A stretch of DNA of 64,000 bases from Hyperoodon ampullatus (lineage: Eukaryota; Chordata; Mammalia; Artiodactyla; Ziphiidae), in NCBI GenBank assembly GCA_949752795.1, contig OX457063.1, positions 65,681,783-65,745,782 on the forward strand, given 5' to 3'. The notes below the pieces were generated by a model, which worked only from the letters and a program-made list of their open reading frames with translations, searched no databases and was not told the origin of the DNA. Below, piece after piece: positions 1 to 11,310 of the stretch (within the stretch, counting starts at the first letter, position 1; every line of letters begins with the position of its first letter). Both the position numbers and the translations under genes were made by a program.

Positions 1-439
1 GGCCATTTTTTGTGGCACCATTTTGATAGACCTGTACTGTTGGTCCCCCGGTAGTAAAGGTCTGGGAAAGATGACCCACTCAGATTGCTGCTAATTTGTC
101 TAAGTGTTATTCCCAGCACCCCTCCCTATAGTTAATACATCTATCAATCAATCACAAAAGCTTGGAATTCTAGTGATACTGGATTATGAATATTTTAAAG
201 CATACTCAGTACCTTCCTTACCTTCATAGTTTTGCAGACTTTTCCTGTTCCATCTGCCCATAATCCTCTCTCTCTTGTTATGTTTCTGTATATTAAGATC
301 TCAGTTTTCTTTAAATGCTCCCTTGTTTTTGAAGCTTTCTCCAGTGGGAATTAAAACCATTCCTTTTCTGATTTTCTCATACCGCTTTGCCTTTCTTTCA
401 GTAATTTAACTTCCTGCCTTATGATTCACACAGTTGTTG

Positions 440-610
440 TTCATGTACATTACAGTAGATGTTGTGCCATGACCTCTAGTTCATGTGGAGGAGCTCATAG
501 ACCAGCTGAGGGAGCAGACATATAAATAAGTTTATACAATGTGATGTGATATGTATTTATAATGGTACACAATGCTAGTGGTAAAAGGAATGACATGAGA
601 AACTATGGAC
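440..610 (-). repeat. Possible L2 relic
   Basis: The text resembles the reverse complement of the L2 (CR1-like LINE) 3' region: a 'gaggagctcatagacc' stretch, then 'gagcagacatataaataag', then a variable AT-rich segment and 'gctagtggtaaaagg'. The order fits L2, but divergence is high and I cannot run an alignment. It carries no reading frame. Sequence 1-439 upstream shows nothing I can assign. Confidence 0.4.
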
Positions 611-719
611 TAAAACGTTTGAATGTAAATTAGCTTATATAACTAAGATTTTAGCTTTATTTAGAATGTTTAAGTCTAGAACCGAAGTAGAATGTTGTAC
701 TGGTTATTGTACATAACTT

Positions 720-846
720 TCTCTTCCACTTAGCTTATAATTGCTCTGAACACCTGGCCTGTGTATTATTTATTTTGCTGTTTCCTATTGTATCTAGCAC
801 TCCTATAGATATATAGAATACATTCAATAAATGTTAAATTGAATTA
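720..846 (+). repeat. L2 3' end fragment
   Basis: The segment ends with 'attcaataaatgttaaattga', the usual L2 3' terminus (a tctagcac... block followed by caataaatg...). It is preceded by the T-rich stretch typical of the last 100 bases of L2. The element is heavily 5' truncated and inactive. A MIR 3' end would look partly similar because MIR and L2 share their terminal sequence. Confidence 0.5.
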
Positions 847-2667
847 ATTTTTAGAGGCTGCTATTTTAAAAAAATTTATTCTCACAATCTGAAATTTGAT
901 ATTTTATGTCTGCATATTCAAACTGCTATTTTATTCTTAATTTAAGACATAGTTATAGGGAAGGCGACAAACAACATTTTAAAATCTTTATTATTTTTTG
1001 ACTCTCAGAAGCACTTTTGGAAACTGTAGACTTACTCCATGGATACTGCCTTTGCACAAAATATTTATGGAATTGCTTTTGTTCCTTAACATACTATTTT
1101 GCATGCACATACTAGTTTCATCTGAATTCTTAAACCAATTAAATGTCATGTCAAACTAAGCTTAGTGGGTCAAAAGTTATGTATGCCTTTTGGGGTCAGA
1201 AACAACAAGGAATCTTGTGTGGTACAAAAGTTAACTGTAGAGGCAATTACAAAAGAGAAATTCCAGAAATATTTTTCACAATCCTGGCATTTCTGGGCTT
1301 GGTTTACAGCCTCCGAAGATAACCATTTTGAAGGACAAAACTGACTTAAAGTATATTTATTAAAATACCACATTCTTCATAGTCCAGTTTATTAAGAAGA
1401 GTTGTTGGTTTTGTTGGACTGGAATTTAAGCATTTTATTATGTTTCCTGACTAATTATCTGTCTACTACTATTTTTAATTGGTATTAAACTTTTACCAGT
1501 GACCCTGATATTATAACTTTTTTTAATTAAAGAATAGCATTCTTAACTCATCATTTTCTTTCTTTAAAAAAATGCCATTACAGCCCAGTTTTTTTTTTTT
1601 TCATTTTGTATTGGATATTTTCCATCAGGAAAAAAATGTATACATTCATGCTCATGATTTTCTCATTATTATATTCATTGTTATCATTAGGTATTGATAA
1701 TGGAAGATGAGACCAAAGTCATCCTTATTACCTGATTATCTGATCCTTTACCTAAAGGAGCATAATCTAGAGATAAGACCTAGGAGATATCAGATGAAGC
1801 AAATACTATAAAGCAGCATTTATTTCAATTGCACTTATTTCGTTTCTGAGAAATTAAACAGGAGTTGAGCTAAAGTTTACTTTTGCTTTAGCCTGAAAGA
1901 AAAGAATTGTCAGTCAGACTAATCCTGTAGACATGAAGAGATGAATCTATTTAAGAAAACAAGTGCCTTTTTATAGCCTTTGAGGTCATTTGGGGTATCA
2001 TTTATTTCTAATTTTTATTCTGACTTCAGAGTATTTTATTTTATACATTTATAAAATCAGCTTTTGTAGGGACTAGGTACCATTTTTCAATTTCTCTTTA
2101 ATTCATGTTTTACTTATAAATAATAAAATAATTGTTCTACTCTAGACTTTACTAATTAAGTCTGATAAAATTCACTTATAAGTAATTAGTACAGAATACA
2201 TATTTTCAAAAGGATTCAAATAGGTTTATGGAGCATACAACTTTAAATATCAAAGGGTAAAATAGAGATTTAGGGTGTACTAGCCTAACCTTTTAAATCT
2301 GGTAGATAAGGAAGCCGTCTGAGCTGCTGTCACATGCATGACCTGGAATAATTTGGACAATTGTGCATTCTTATATTTTTTATGCAAAATATATATTTAC
2401 AAATACTATCCATCATGTCCAGATTTTTAATAAGGTACTTTGATTTTTGTGAAAATAAGTTATAACTATTACAAGGATAGTATACTTTGTGAAGAAATTG
2501 GGCTTATGTTATTACAATTTTTAATAATTAACATTTGCATGCTCTTTTACATTTATCCAAGATTTTTATATTTATTATCTCAGTTGATCTTAGAAACAAT
2601 AGAGATAATACTTACATGGTTGGTAAGAGTTAAGACTCATTTAGCTGAAGAACACTCGCCCTCTCTG
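847..2667. other. Unassigned AT-rich sequence
   Basis: No gene, RNA or clear repeat is recognised. Reading frames are short (67 and 92 codons) and show no family features. The stretch has several A and T homopolymers (for example 1590-1601) and no splice-bounded open frame I would defend. Confidence 0.5.
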
Positions 2668-2697
2668 CCCTCCCCTCCCCCCCTCCCCTCCCTCCCC
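2668..2697 (-). repeat. C-rich/G-rich tract, G-quadruplex candidate
   Basis: The plus strand is almost pure C with single T interruptions. The minus strand therefore has at least five runs of three or more G separated by single bases, which meets the usual G-quadruplex pattern (i-motif on the plus strand). It borders a short CA stretch at 2700-2711. No promoter or gene start lies next to it. Confidence 0.6.
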
Positions 2698-3054
2698 ACT
2701 CCACACACACAAGCTTAGGCTAAAAGGAGATATTGTGGTTTATAGGAAAGAATGGTCTCCAGAAAGACTAATCTGAGGCTCCCAGTTCTTATCCCCTGAA
2801 TTGGCTTCATTGTCAGCTCCACACTTGGTGTCACTGACATTTTTGAGTGTCAGTGGTCCTGATCTGATTAAGTATCCATCCTTGGAAACCTCACTGTGGA
2901 CAGAGGGATAGGGGGCTATGCAGACTGGCTTTGGCAGTTAGGCCCACCTCTAAAGCTGTCAAACAGGTGAGTTGTCAAAAGGAAAATTGGTATACAGTTA
3001 GCAGAAATAGCAGGAAAGCATAGTGGAGAGACAAACTTCAAGTATCCACTCCAG

Positions 3055-3165
3055 CAGGTATTATCATCTCCACTTAACAGATGAGAAAATGGATAGTCAG
3101 AGAGGCTAAATGACCTGCCCAAACTTAGGTCCTCTACTTACAAATCCTGCTCCAGGCTGCCTTAA
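3055..3165 (-). repeat. MIR SINE relic
   Basis: The reverse-complement MIR core is visible: 'ttaacagatgagaaaatgg', then 'cagagaggctaaatgacc', then 'tgcccaaacttaggtc'. These match the MIR cancer-like order of cctcat-ctgtaaaatgg, ttaacctctctg and tgaccttgggca read on the other strand. It is old and diverged and covers about half of a full MIR. Confidence 0.7.
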
Positions 3166-3399
3166 AGGAAAAGGAAAGTAAGAATGGATAAGACAAAAGA
3201 GGTGGTTCCAGGTATTTATTTCTAGTTTGTGTTTTGAAGTGAACCAGGCAATATTGATTTTAGGGTGATGGTTAGGGTTAGAGTTGTTGAACAAGACATT
3301 TGTGGGAAATAAAATGTCGTAAGGTCTGTGCAAGGGAGTAGTAGGAGGTACAGTAGACATGATCCTTAACATCCAGAGTTAGGATTTGGGGATAAAAAT

Positions 3400-3612
3400 T
3401 AAAATAGCTAGCATTTATTAACCATTCCTTATGCCTCAGGCACTGTGCTAAACACTCTTCCTATAATATATGTTAACACTCACAACATTCCTATGAAATG
3501 AGGATTTTACAGATAAGGAAGCATAAACAAAAAGATTTAATATCTTGTCCAAGACTAGATAACTAGAAAGGGTTAGAGTCAAGATTTGAACCCAGGAGGT
3601 CTAGAACCCACC
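3400..3612 (-). repeat. MIR SINE, nearly full length
   Basis: A well preserved MIR in reverse orientation. It begins with 'agcatttattaacc', continues with 'caggcactgtgctaaacac', 'attttacagataaggaagc' and 'gatttgaacccaggagg' (the tRNA-like B-box end), and stops near 'accacagtgcc'. At about 210 bp it is close to the family length. MIRs are shared by most mammals, so this insertion predates cetartiodactyls. Confidence 0.88.
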
Positions 3613-5440
3613 ACAGTGCCTGTTTTTGTTTTTCATTGTTACCAGTTAAAGTAGCAATGTTTAGTTACCTGCCATGTGCTGGCTGTCATAGCAGATATTT
3701 GTCTCGTATAACACCTGTTTTCTAGAAACTTACCCTTTAAGGTTGGACAATACAGCAGTTCATACGCAGCCACATTTAAGAATTTAAATTTGAATTGCTA
3801 AGTTCCTACAGATCATTGTTAATGTTAATTTTATACTGTTTTGTTCTATATTTATCAGAGTTACACATGCACATAGTTTAAAAAATCAAGTAGTCCTACA
3901 AGACTTATTTTTTAAAGAAATTAGCAGTTTCCTGTTCTACACCTCTTTTCACCATTTTTCCAATTACCAGAAGCAATCACTTTCGGTTCTTTTTAGGTGT
4001 TTCTTTTGGTGTTTATGAAGAACAGTATCTCTAAATAAATGATTATATTTCTACTTCTTGATTTTTTTTTCAGCTTCACATTTAATCCATTAATTTCCCA
4101 CTGCTCATGTTTAAGGTGATAAGAAAGGGGGATATCTAGATAATACATAATTGGGGCTTGATGACTGTAGATTCCATAGATCTGACCATGCTGTTTTGTT
4201 CAGGAACTCCCGGTGTCAATTTATTGAGAACTTTAATCCAGTTTTTAAGCCAGTTAGATTCTCTTTAATCCAGTTAGATTCTCCAAAGAAGAATCATTCA
4301 ATCTCCTGCCTAGAGGTTATAAGATGCGCTGCTAGCATTTTACAAACTAAGTAGAAGAGGACTTGGGATGTCATATTCAAAGTATAAAATTTCATTCAGT
4401 TCTGTTTTCAGTAGAGTACTCTGCTGACCAGAATTCTCCAAATTTCCCAGTTTGGGAACCTTCTGTTTTACCACTCCAAAGAATAAACATTGTCTTCTGC
4501 TAGGATGATAGAGGGAGGGGTACTTGTCCAGTTGCAGATGGTAGAGAGGGAATGCAAGAGACTAATTCTTAAACAAACTTCCAACCAGCCTTGCTCTTAT
4601 TTCTACCTTTAACCTACTTCCATAAGCCTGGGTGCTACCAATTACTAAGTTTCTTGGAAACTGTAATGCAAATAAAATTTTTTCCTGGCTTTATCTCCTA
4701 CTAGTTTAAGATTTAGTTTGTTTGCATTTGCTAAGTCAGTTAGCTGTAGTCCTTCTGACGTCTAGTTTCCAAATTTTGGTACTGTCATTCATCCCTCATT
4801 CTCTTTTTCTTTCTTGTTTCATGCTTTTTAGTGAAATATTTAATATTATACTGTATTTTAATGTGGTTTTGAAAGGGGATGGAATTAAGTATATGTTCAA
4901 TCTACCATCCTTAACCAGAAATCAACATTATTATCTACTGAGTAGTTTTTCTTTCTAACATGTTAGATTTCAGATAAATACCTTTTTTTTAAATATCTTT
5001 TTCAAAAAGACAATTTCTATTTTAAGAAAATGGGAAATTACCATATCCAATCCCTATACTCAGTCTCAGAGCAAGATTTGAAGAGATTGCTGTTTATGTA
5101 TCATATATTTTATATTGAATGCTTTTATTATGACACAGGCCTGCTTTCTTCACAGTGTGTGGGGATGTTTAGTACTCCATTGCCCTGGGAACAATAACTA
5201 AGAGCCATATATTACAGAGCTCAATATATTAGAGTCAGGACATGGACAAGATTATCAAAATTTCCAAATCAAAAACTGGGCAACATTGTTTAACCTTTAG
5301 AGGAAGTAATTGTTCTTTTCATTATCTTAATATATGTATACAGTGATTTTTGGTTATTAAAGACAGTGTCATGTGTACATTTCAATGTTTCACTTAATAC
5401 AGTATAACATAATTTTTGGTTGTCACACTATGTTTTATGA
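3613..5440. other. Mostly unassigned; ancient-repeat-like pieces
   Basis: No gene is seen. 3840-4060 ('acacatgcacatagtttaaa' and following text) reads like a common but here unnamed ancient mammalian repeat. Related wording recurs near 17985-18110. 4850-4925 resembles 21380-21470, suggesting two copies of another old family. The rest shows no structure I can name. Confidence 0.4.
4231..4283. repeat. Short tandem duplication, 20 bp period
   Basis: The 14-mer 'ccagttagattctc' occurs at 4250 and again at 4270, with 'ctttaatccag' overlapping both units, giving a direct tandem duplication of about 20 bp. It is probably replication slippage. No function is suggested. Confidence 0.75.
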
Positions 5441-5445
5441 ATAAA

Positions 5446-5560
5446 GATTCAGAGACTCAGAGAAGTTAAGTTACTTCCCCAGATTCTTACAGCTAGTGGG
5501 TGACAGAGGTAGAATTTGAACTGAGGATTCACTTACTTCAAAACCAATACTCTTTGGAAG
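5446..5560 (-). repeat. MIR SINE relic
   Basis: Reverse MIR core: 'actcagagaagttaagttac', 'cttacagctagtgggtgac' and 'tagaatttgaactgagg' (degenerate B-box region), ending near 'aaccaatactctttgg'. About half of the element remains. Confidence 0.8.
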
Positions 5561-5655
5561 TGGGCGTGTATAATAAAATCTGGAATTATGGGACCACAGT
5601 AAAGTTCCCCGGAACTTGGGGGGGGGAGTCACAGAAAGGTTGCCACTGTAACCAG

Positions 5656-5713
5656 CAGAAACTGACGCAACATTGTAAAGCAATTATACTCCAATAAAGA
5701 TATAAAAAAAAAT
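5656..5713 (+). mobile_element. Extremely short L1 3' end insertion
   Basis: About 58 bp ending 'caattatactccaataaaga' plus an A-run, which matches a cetartiodactyl L1 3' terminus with its AATAAA signal. It is flanked by the direct repeat 'tgtaaccag' at 5647-5655 and 5714-5722, a plausible 9 bp TSD. This is the expected product of target-primed reverse transcription that stopped almost at once. Confidence 0.7.
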
Positions 5714-5722
5714 TGTAACCAG

Positions 5723-6626
5723 AAAATCACACCATTTATTCTTTGTACATTTTCACACAACCATTTCATTGAATCCTTGTAACAGCCTTATGAGCTATGT
5801 AGGTTTAAATTTTATTAAGTGTGTAAAATACCATTTGCCTATGTGTGAAACAGAATTAACTCACAAACCTTTTCTCCTGGTCCCCCCACCCCATCACTTC
5901 CATAGATAAAGGAAAACTTAATCTTACCAACTGGTACTAACTTGGTCACTTCTGAGTTAAAATTGAGTCAATTTAGGCTTTAAACTAAGATTCTTCTTCT
6001 TATCCTCTCCTTCCCTTCTGCTCTTCCCCAAGTTCCTGGGGAGACTCATATCGTCCTGATATCAGCAGATAAGCATGGGCTTCCACATTCTTCTCTCTGC
6101 TTGCTGGTCTCTGCTGAGTTACTCAGGGCCCTTGGCATTTGGGCACCATGTGCCGTCATCCACTGAGATGTGTTTCCTCTTGCTGGGCCTCTGGACTTCA
6201 TATACTTAGTCTACTGCTGCGGTTCTTGCTGTGGTCTCCAGTTGTGAGGACCAGGTACTCTTCACCCTGTTTCCTCAAACCCCAGTCTCTTTAATGTCTG
6301 CCAGATTAGTCTTAGCCACTTTTGCACCCCTCTCATGGCAAAGGCTTCAGTAACTTTTCAGATGTTCTGCCACAATGCACTGGTACTCTCTGAATCCAAA
6401 GATGTCTTCAGATAAATCCTCCCAGCTACCTTTCTCAGGCGTCATCTTCAGTACTCTACACTCAGATACCTCAATGCTCTTTTTGTCTGGTGGCCAGTAT
6501 TTTTTTTCCTTTCCATGGGAAAACACCTGTTGTGTCCTCTTGCGTTCTTATCTACTCTATAGTTTTTACAGTATAAGCTTTATGAAAATAATATATAATA
6601 ATGCAGCTCTCTATGTACTGAAGTGA
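5723..6626. other. Unassigned, relatively GC-rich stretch
   Basis: No known repeat is recognised between about 5890 and 6600, which is more GC-rich than its surroundings. Short frames exist (for example 83 codons at 6375-6626 on the plus strand) but lack recognisable domains. This is one of the few stretches in the window that could be single-copy sequence. Confidence 0.4.
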
Positions 6627-6900
6627 TCAATTGACAAAACATATTACATAAAGAAAGCAAGGTATAAAACAGAGTATATAACCTGCTCCATTTCTGTAAA
6701 TGCATGTATAGATATGGCAATGCATTAAACATTTCTGGAAGAATACATGAGCGGTAGCAGGGATTGCCTCTGGCGGGGGGTGGGTGGGAATAGATGTCTG
6801 GGGAACAAGACTGGATGGGAAATTTTTCACTGCCTTTTTATATCTCTCAAATTCTGTATCATGCAAATAACCTATTCAAAAATAAATAAAAGATAATTAT
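6627..6900 (+). repeat. Probable ancient interspersed repeat, unnamed
   Basis: The order 'ggattgcctctgg', a G-rich patch at 6773-6787, 'tttttcactgcc', 'ctgtatcatgcaaat' and a terminal AATAAA/A-rich end is a pattern I associate with a widespread old mammalian repeat 3' end. I cannot name the family with confidence. No coding capacity is visible. Confidence 0.4.
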
Positions 6901-7464
6901 AAAACATTTATAATTTGGCTTCTTCAGTCCTGCCAAGCTCCAGATCATCTGATTCTCAGCCACAGACAGAAAGTAGCTCTTTTGGCAAAGCTATCTTTTT
7001 TTCCCTTCTCTGCTTCCTGATGTGCCACTCTTTCTTGTAGAACTTTACTGAAGGCTGCATGAAGCAGCAGCCTGCTTCAACATTCTGAATTTTTCCCCTT
7101 CATTAGAAAGGAAAACACTTCAGCAGGAAGATGGCCTGAGTCCCAAATATATCAGACGGTGGTTTAGCCACTTTGCTAACTTGCCAGACTAAGATAGAGG
7201 GGTCTGCACTACCCTTCACCTGACCTCTTTGGCCAGGCCAAGACTGAATTTTAGGGTCTGTTACTTGCAAGAATTTTTATTATCTGCAGGCCTATCACAC
7301 TGAATAGATGTTTAATTAATTATGATGCATATAAACGCATGAATGAATAATTTTTATTTACAGGAATAATCCACCTAATTTTAAATGTATTAACTAATAA
7401 GGATTTTAAAAGTCTGTATTTTAAATTTCCCAACTGTTCAGTAATTATAGCTGTCTTCTTTTCC

Positions 7465-7735
7465 CCTGATTTCAAGATCCAGTCAAGGATCATGCATTGT
7501 ATTCAGTTGTCATATCCATTTAATCTCCTTTAAACTTAAAAAAAAGAAAAATTCCCAGCCTTTTTTGTGTCATGTTGTTGACATGTTTTAAAAGTCTGGG
7601 CAAATTGTTTGCAAGATGTCCCTTAATTTAGATTTTTCTGATTTTTTTTGATTATTAGATTGAGATTAAACATTCGTGGCAAGAATATTCCATTGGTGAT
7701 GTTGTGCTTTCTCAAGGTATCATATCAAGTGTAAG
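7465..7735 (-). repeat. Ancient L1M-like 3' UTR relic, copy 1
   Basis: Reads as an old LINE 3' region in reverse: 'tcaagatccagtcaaggatc', 'cagttgtcatatccattt', 'tgtcccttaatttag' and 'gatgttgtgctttctc'. The same blocks in the same order occur at 58560-59344, and on the opposite strand at 26600-27505, so this is a multi-copy family in the window itself. Assigning it to L1M is memory-based. Confidence 0.55.
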
Positions 7736-8019
7736 AGGAGATTAGTAACACAGTAGAAAAGCACACTACTATGGTTTGATGGAAGGTCCAGTTTGAGTTT
7801 TTCAATTCTACTTGCTTTAACTTTACACTAAACAGGTAATTTCTAAGTGGTTTGTACTTAAATAGACCAGATAGCAGGAAATAGTATTATATGCAGTCCA
7901 TTTGCTATCATTTTGGAACAACAAAAAGTTGCCTTTTTAAATTTATCAGGTCTTGTGAGTCTGTAACAGTTTGGGGAGCTCTGATAAAATCAACTTTCTA
8001 ATTTGCAAAGCTGAGGGCC

Positions 8020-8135
8020 AGGTGGTAATAATATCCATTCATAGCACTGAAGTGAGAATTACTTGAGATGTTAACAGAAGTAAAATATCACTGAAAGTAA
8101 TATGCTCTGTGAAGAGTCTCTATTAATATAATCAA
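8020..8135 (+). repeat. Possible MIR relic
   Basis: 'ggtggtaataatatccattc' followed by 'gagaattacttgagatgtta' resembles the forward MIR 3' half (gataataatag... then gaggattaaatgag). Divergence is too high for certainty. Confidence 0.35.
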
Positions 8136-8179
8136 CCCCACTCAGGTATTTATCTTTAAAAACCACATATATGGCATAC

Positions 8180-8341
8180 ACTGTTGTTATTGTATCTGAC
8201 ACTGTTGTACTTTATGAATATTAATCTTTATAATAACCCTTCTACTTGGGTACTGTTATTATCCCTATTTACAGATGAGGAAACTAAGGCACAGAGAGGA
8301 TAAGTAATGTTCCCAAGGTTATATAACAAATAAGTGGTAAT
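8180..8341 (-). repeat. MIR relic used as SINE target
   Basis: Reverse MIR: 'attatccctatttacagatg', 'aggaaactaaggcacagag' and 'ataacaaataagtgg'. It is interrupted at 8341 by the SINE pair that follows. Confidence 0.75.
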
Positions 8342-8540
8342 GGGGGACTTCCCTGGTGGTCCAGTGGTTAAGACTCCACGCTTCCAATGCAGAGGGCATG
8401 GATTCAATCCCTGGTCTGGGAACTAGACCCTGCATGCATGCTGCAACTAAGAAGCCCACATAGCACAACAAAGGTCCCTCATGCCGCAACTAACCCGATA
8501 CAATCAAAAGTAAATAAATAAAATGGTTAAAATGGTAAAT
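8342..8540 (+). mobile_element. CHR-type SINE, first of a tandem pair
   Basis: Begins 'gggggacttccctggtggtc' with an A-box-like 'tggtccagtggttaagact' and a B-box 'ggattcaatcc', the tRNA-derived head. The tail is (taaa)-rich (8511-8524). The internal part is short and diverged. The second SINE starts about 12 bp after this tail. The outer duplication 'aagtggtaat' (8332-8341 and 8901-8910) encloses both elements. Confidence 0.85.
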
Positions 8541-8551
8541 TTAAAAAAAAT

Positions 8552-8900
8552 AGGACTTCTCTGGTGACACAGAGGTTAAGAATCCACCTGCCAATTCAGG
8601 GGACATGGCTTGGATCCCTGGTCCATGAAGATCCCACATGCCGCGGAGCAACTAAGCCCATCCTCCACAACTACTGAGCCTGCGCTCTAGAGCCCGCGAA
8701 CCACAACTACTGAGCCCGCTTGCCACAGCTACTGAAGCCTGCATGCCTAGAGCCCATGCTCTGCAACAAGAGAAGCCACCACAATGAGAAGCCCACATAC
8801 CGCAATGAAGAGTAGCCACCGCACACCGCAACTAGAGAAAGCTTGCACACAGCAACAAAGACCCAATGCAGCCAAAAATAAATAAATTTATTTTTTTTTA
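8552..8900 (+). mobile_element. CHR-type SINE, long form
   Basis: Head 'aggacttctctggtgacaca' with B-box-like 'ggcttggatccc', then the long CHR body with repeated 'cacaactactgagcc' blocks, 'gcaacaaagacccaatgcag' and an 'aaaaataaataaatt' tail. The repeated internal block distinguishes the ~300 bp form from the ~210 bp form elsewhere in the window. The right-hand copy of the outer TSD follows at 8901. Confidence 0.9.
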
Positions 8901-9280
8901 AAGTGGTAATATTTCCAACTGTTTTTCTGTAAGACCCCACTTGAAAACAGGCAGCAGCCTATATAGCTCCAGTGTATACTTAAGGATAATTTTCATTCAG
9001 CCTGTCCTTTAAATAAATATGTGTGTCTATGTTATTTCTGTTACAGAGAGAAGAGGTACTCCTTTATAGGGACTCGTAAAGGCATAGAGCATCTAGAGAT
9101 TTACTGCCTCCATTACGCTGCTGGGTCTCACAGCACATGTTATGTTTTTATCAGTTTCTCTCCAGAAGGTAGGAGTTGTTTTCTCTCCATGAATTCTTCA
9201 TATAATTATAGTTTTCTTGTCTGTGAACTTAATATTTATTGAATATGAAAAACATCTGACATCTATAGATTAAAATGCCA

Positions 9281-9402
9281 ATTGGGAGATTGGGATTTAC
9301 ATATATACACTAATATGTATAAAATGGATAACTAATAAGAACCTGCTGTATAAAATAATAAATAAAATTCTAAAATTCAAAAAATAAATAAATAAAAATA
9401 AA
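9281..9402 (+). mobile_element. L1 3' end fragment with TSD
   Basis: Contains the L1 3' UTR end 'ataactaataagaacctgct' followed by an (aaat)-rich tail. Flanked by 'taaaatgcca' at 9271-9280 and 9403-9412, a 10 bp TSD. Only the last ~120 bp of an L1 was inserted. Its end sequence matches the termini of the L1s at 34321 and 61765, so it belongs to the same lineage. Confidence 0.85.
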
Positions 9403-9589
9403 TAAAATGCCAGACTTCTCGAAATAGTTAAGACATACAAGCACCTCTAAAGAATATTTCTATTATAAAATTAATACATGTTCATTGTAAAAAAAAAAGA
9501 AAAGAAGACAATATGGAAAAGTATAGTAATCTTACCACCTTGAGATAAGTACTTTTTATATGTTGTCATATGTCTTTCTGAATTTATTG

Positions 9590-9670
9590 ATATATGTCTA
9601 TATGATGCATAATAATACATATATAATTATGCATTATATTATTATATACATATGTACATATATTATGACT
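9590..9670. repeat. AT-rich low-complexity segment
   Basis: Alternating AT/TA text with a small inverted repeat ('atgcataat' near 9604 and 'attatgcat' near 9625). Preceded at 9455-9590 by text resembling an unnamed ancient repeat. No gene. Confidence 0.6.
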
Positions 9671-10230
9671 AGAAATGATAGAATATAAATGCTCCTTGGC
9701 TAGAATGCTTCTTATTTAATTTTTTTAATTTAATTTAATTTTATATTGGAGTGTAGTTGATTTATAATGTTGTGTTCATTTCAGGTGTACAGCAAAGTGA
9801 TTCAGTTATACATATACCTATATCCATTCTTTTTCAGATTCTTTTCCCATATAGGTTATCACAGAATATTGAGTAGACTTCCTTGTGCTATACAGTAGAT
9901 CCTTGTTGATTGTCTATTTTATTTATAGTACTGTGTATATATCAATCCCAATCTCCCAATTAATCCCTCCCTGCCACTTTCCCCCTTGGTAACCATAAGT
10001 TTATTTTCTACATCTGTAACTGTTTCTATTTTGTAAATAAGTTCATTTGTATCATTTTTTCAGATACCATATATAAGTGATATTATACGATACTTGTCCT
10101 TCTCTGTCTGACTTACTTCACTCAGTACGACAATCTCTGGGTCCATCCATGTTGCTGCAAATGGCATTATTTTGTTCTTTTTTATGGCTGAGTAATATTC
10201 CATTGTATATATGTACCACATCTTCTTTAT

Positions 10231-10623
10231 TCATTCCTCTGTCGATGGACATTTAGGCTGCTTCCATGTCTTGGCTATTGTAAATAGAGCATCAGTGAAC
10301 ATTGGGGTGCATGTATCTTTTCGAATTATGGCTTTGTCCAGATATATGCCCAAGAGTGGGATTGCTGGATTGTATGGTACTTCTATTTTTAGTTTTTTAA
10401 GGAACCTCCATACTGTTCTCCATAATGGCTGTAGCAATTTACATTCCCACCAACAGTGTAGGAGGGTTCCTTTTTCTCCACACCCTCTCCAGCATTTATT
10501 GTTTGTAGACTTTTTGATGATGGCCATTCTGACTGGTGTGAGGTGATAACTCATTGTAATTTTGATTTGCTTTTCTCTAATAATTAGTGATGTTGAGCAT
10601 CTTTTCATGTGTTTGTTGGCCAT
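10231..10623 (-). pseudogene. L1 A ORF2 C-terminal fragment
   Basis: An open stretch of 130 codons matching the cysteine-rich C-terminal region of L1 ORF2p. It contains [18 protein letters not shown] (the CX3CX7HX4C-like knuckle) followed by the conserved [10 protein letters not shown] and [10 protein letters not shown] blocks. It ends with a stop before the usual ORF2 C-terminus. It is separated from the upstream domains by stops, so no full ORF2p can be made. Confidence 0.9.
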
Positions 10624-11310
10624 CTGTATGCCTTCTTTGGAGAAATGTCTATTTAGGTCTTCTGCTCATTTTTTGATTGGGTTGTTTGTTTTTTTGTTAT
10701 TGAGCTGCATGAACTGTTTATATATATTGGAGATGAATCCCTCCCTGGTCACTTCATTTGCAAATATTTTTTTCCCATTCTGTGGGTTGTCTTTTCATTT
10801 TGTTTATGGTTTCCTTTGCTGTGCAAAAGCTTTTAAGTTTCATTAGGTCCCATTTGTTTATTTTTGTTTTTGTTTTCATTCCTCTAGGAGGTGAGTCAGA
10901 AAAGATCTTTCTGCAATTTATGTCAGAGAATGTTCTGCCTATGTTTTCCTCTAAGAGTTTTATACTTTGCCACCTTACATTTAGGTCTTTAATCCATTTT
11001 GAGTTTATTTTGTGTATGATGTTAGGGAGCGTTCTAATTTTATTCTTTTACATGTAACTGTCCAGTTTTCCCCACACTACTTATTGAAGAGACCATCTTT
11101 TCTCCATTGTATATTCTTGCCTCCTTTGTCATAGATTAGTTGAGATAGGTGTGTGGGTTTATCTCTGGACTTTCTATCCTGTTTTATTGATCTATATTTC
11201 TGTTTTTGTGCCATTACCATATGGTTTTGATTACTGTAGCTTTGTAGAATAGTCTGAAGTCAGGGAGCCTGATTCCTCCAGCTCTGTTTTTCTTTCTCAG
11301 GATGCTTTGG

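Noticed and set aside
10211..11057. Plus-strand frames of 94-111 codons
   Set aside because: Antisense to L1 A ORF2. Similar antisense frames recur at 60464-61162 and 62583-63041 opposite other L1s.
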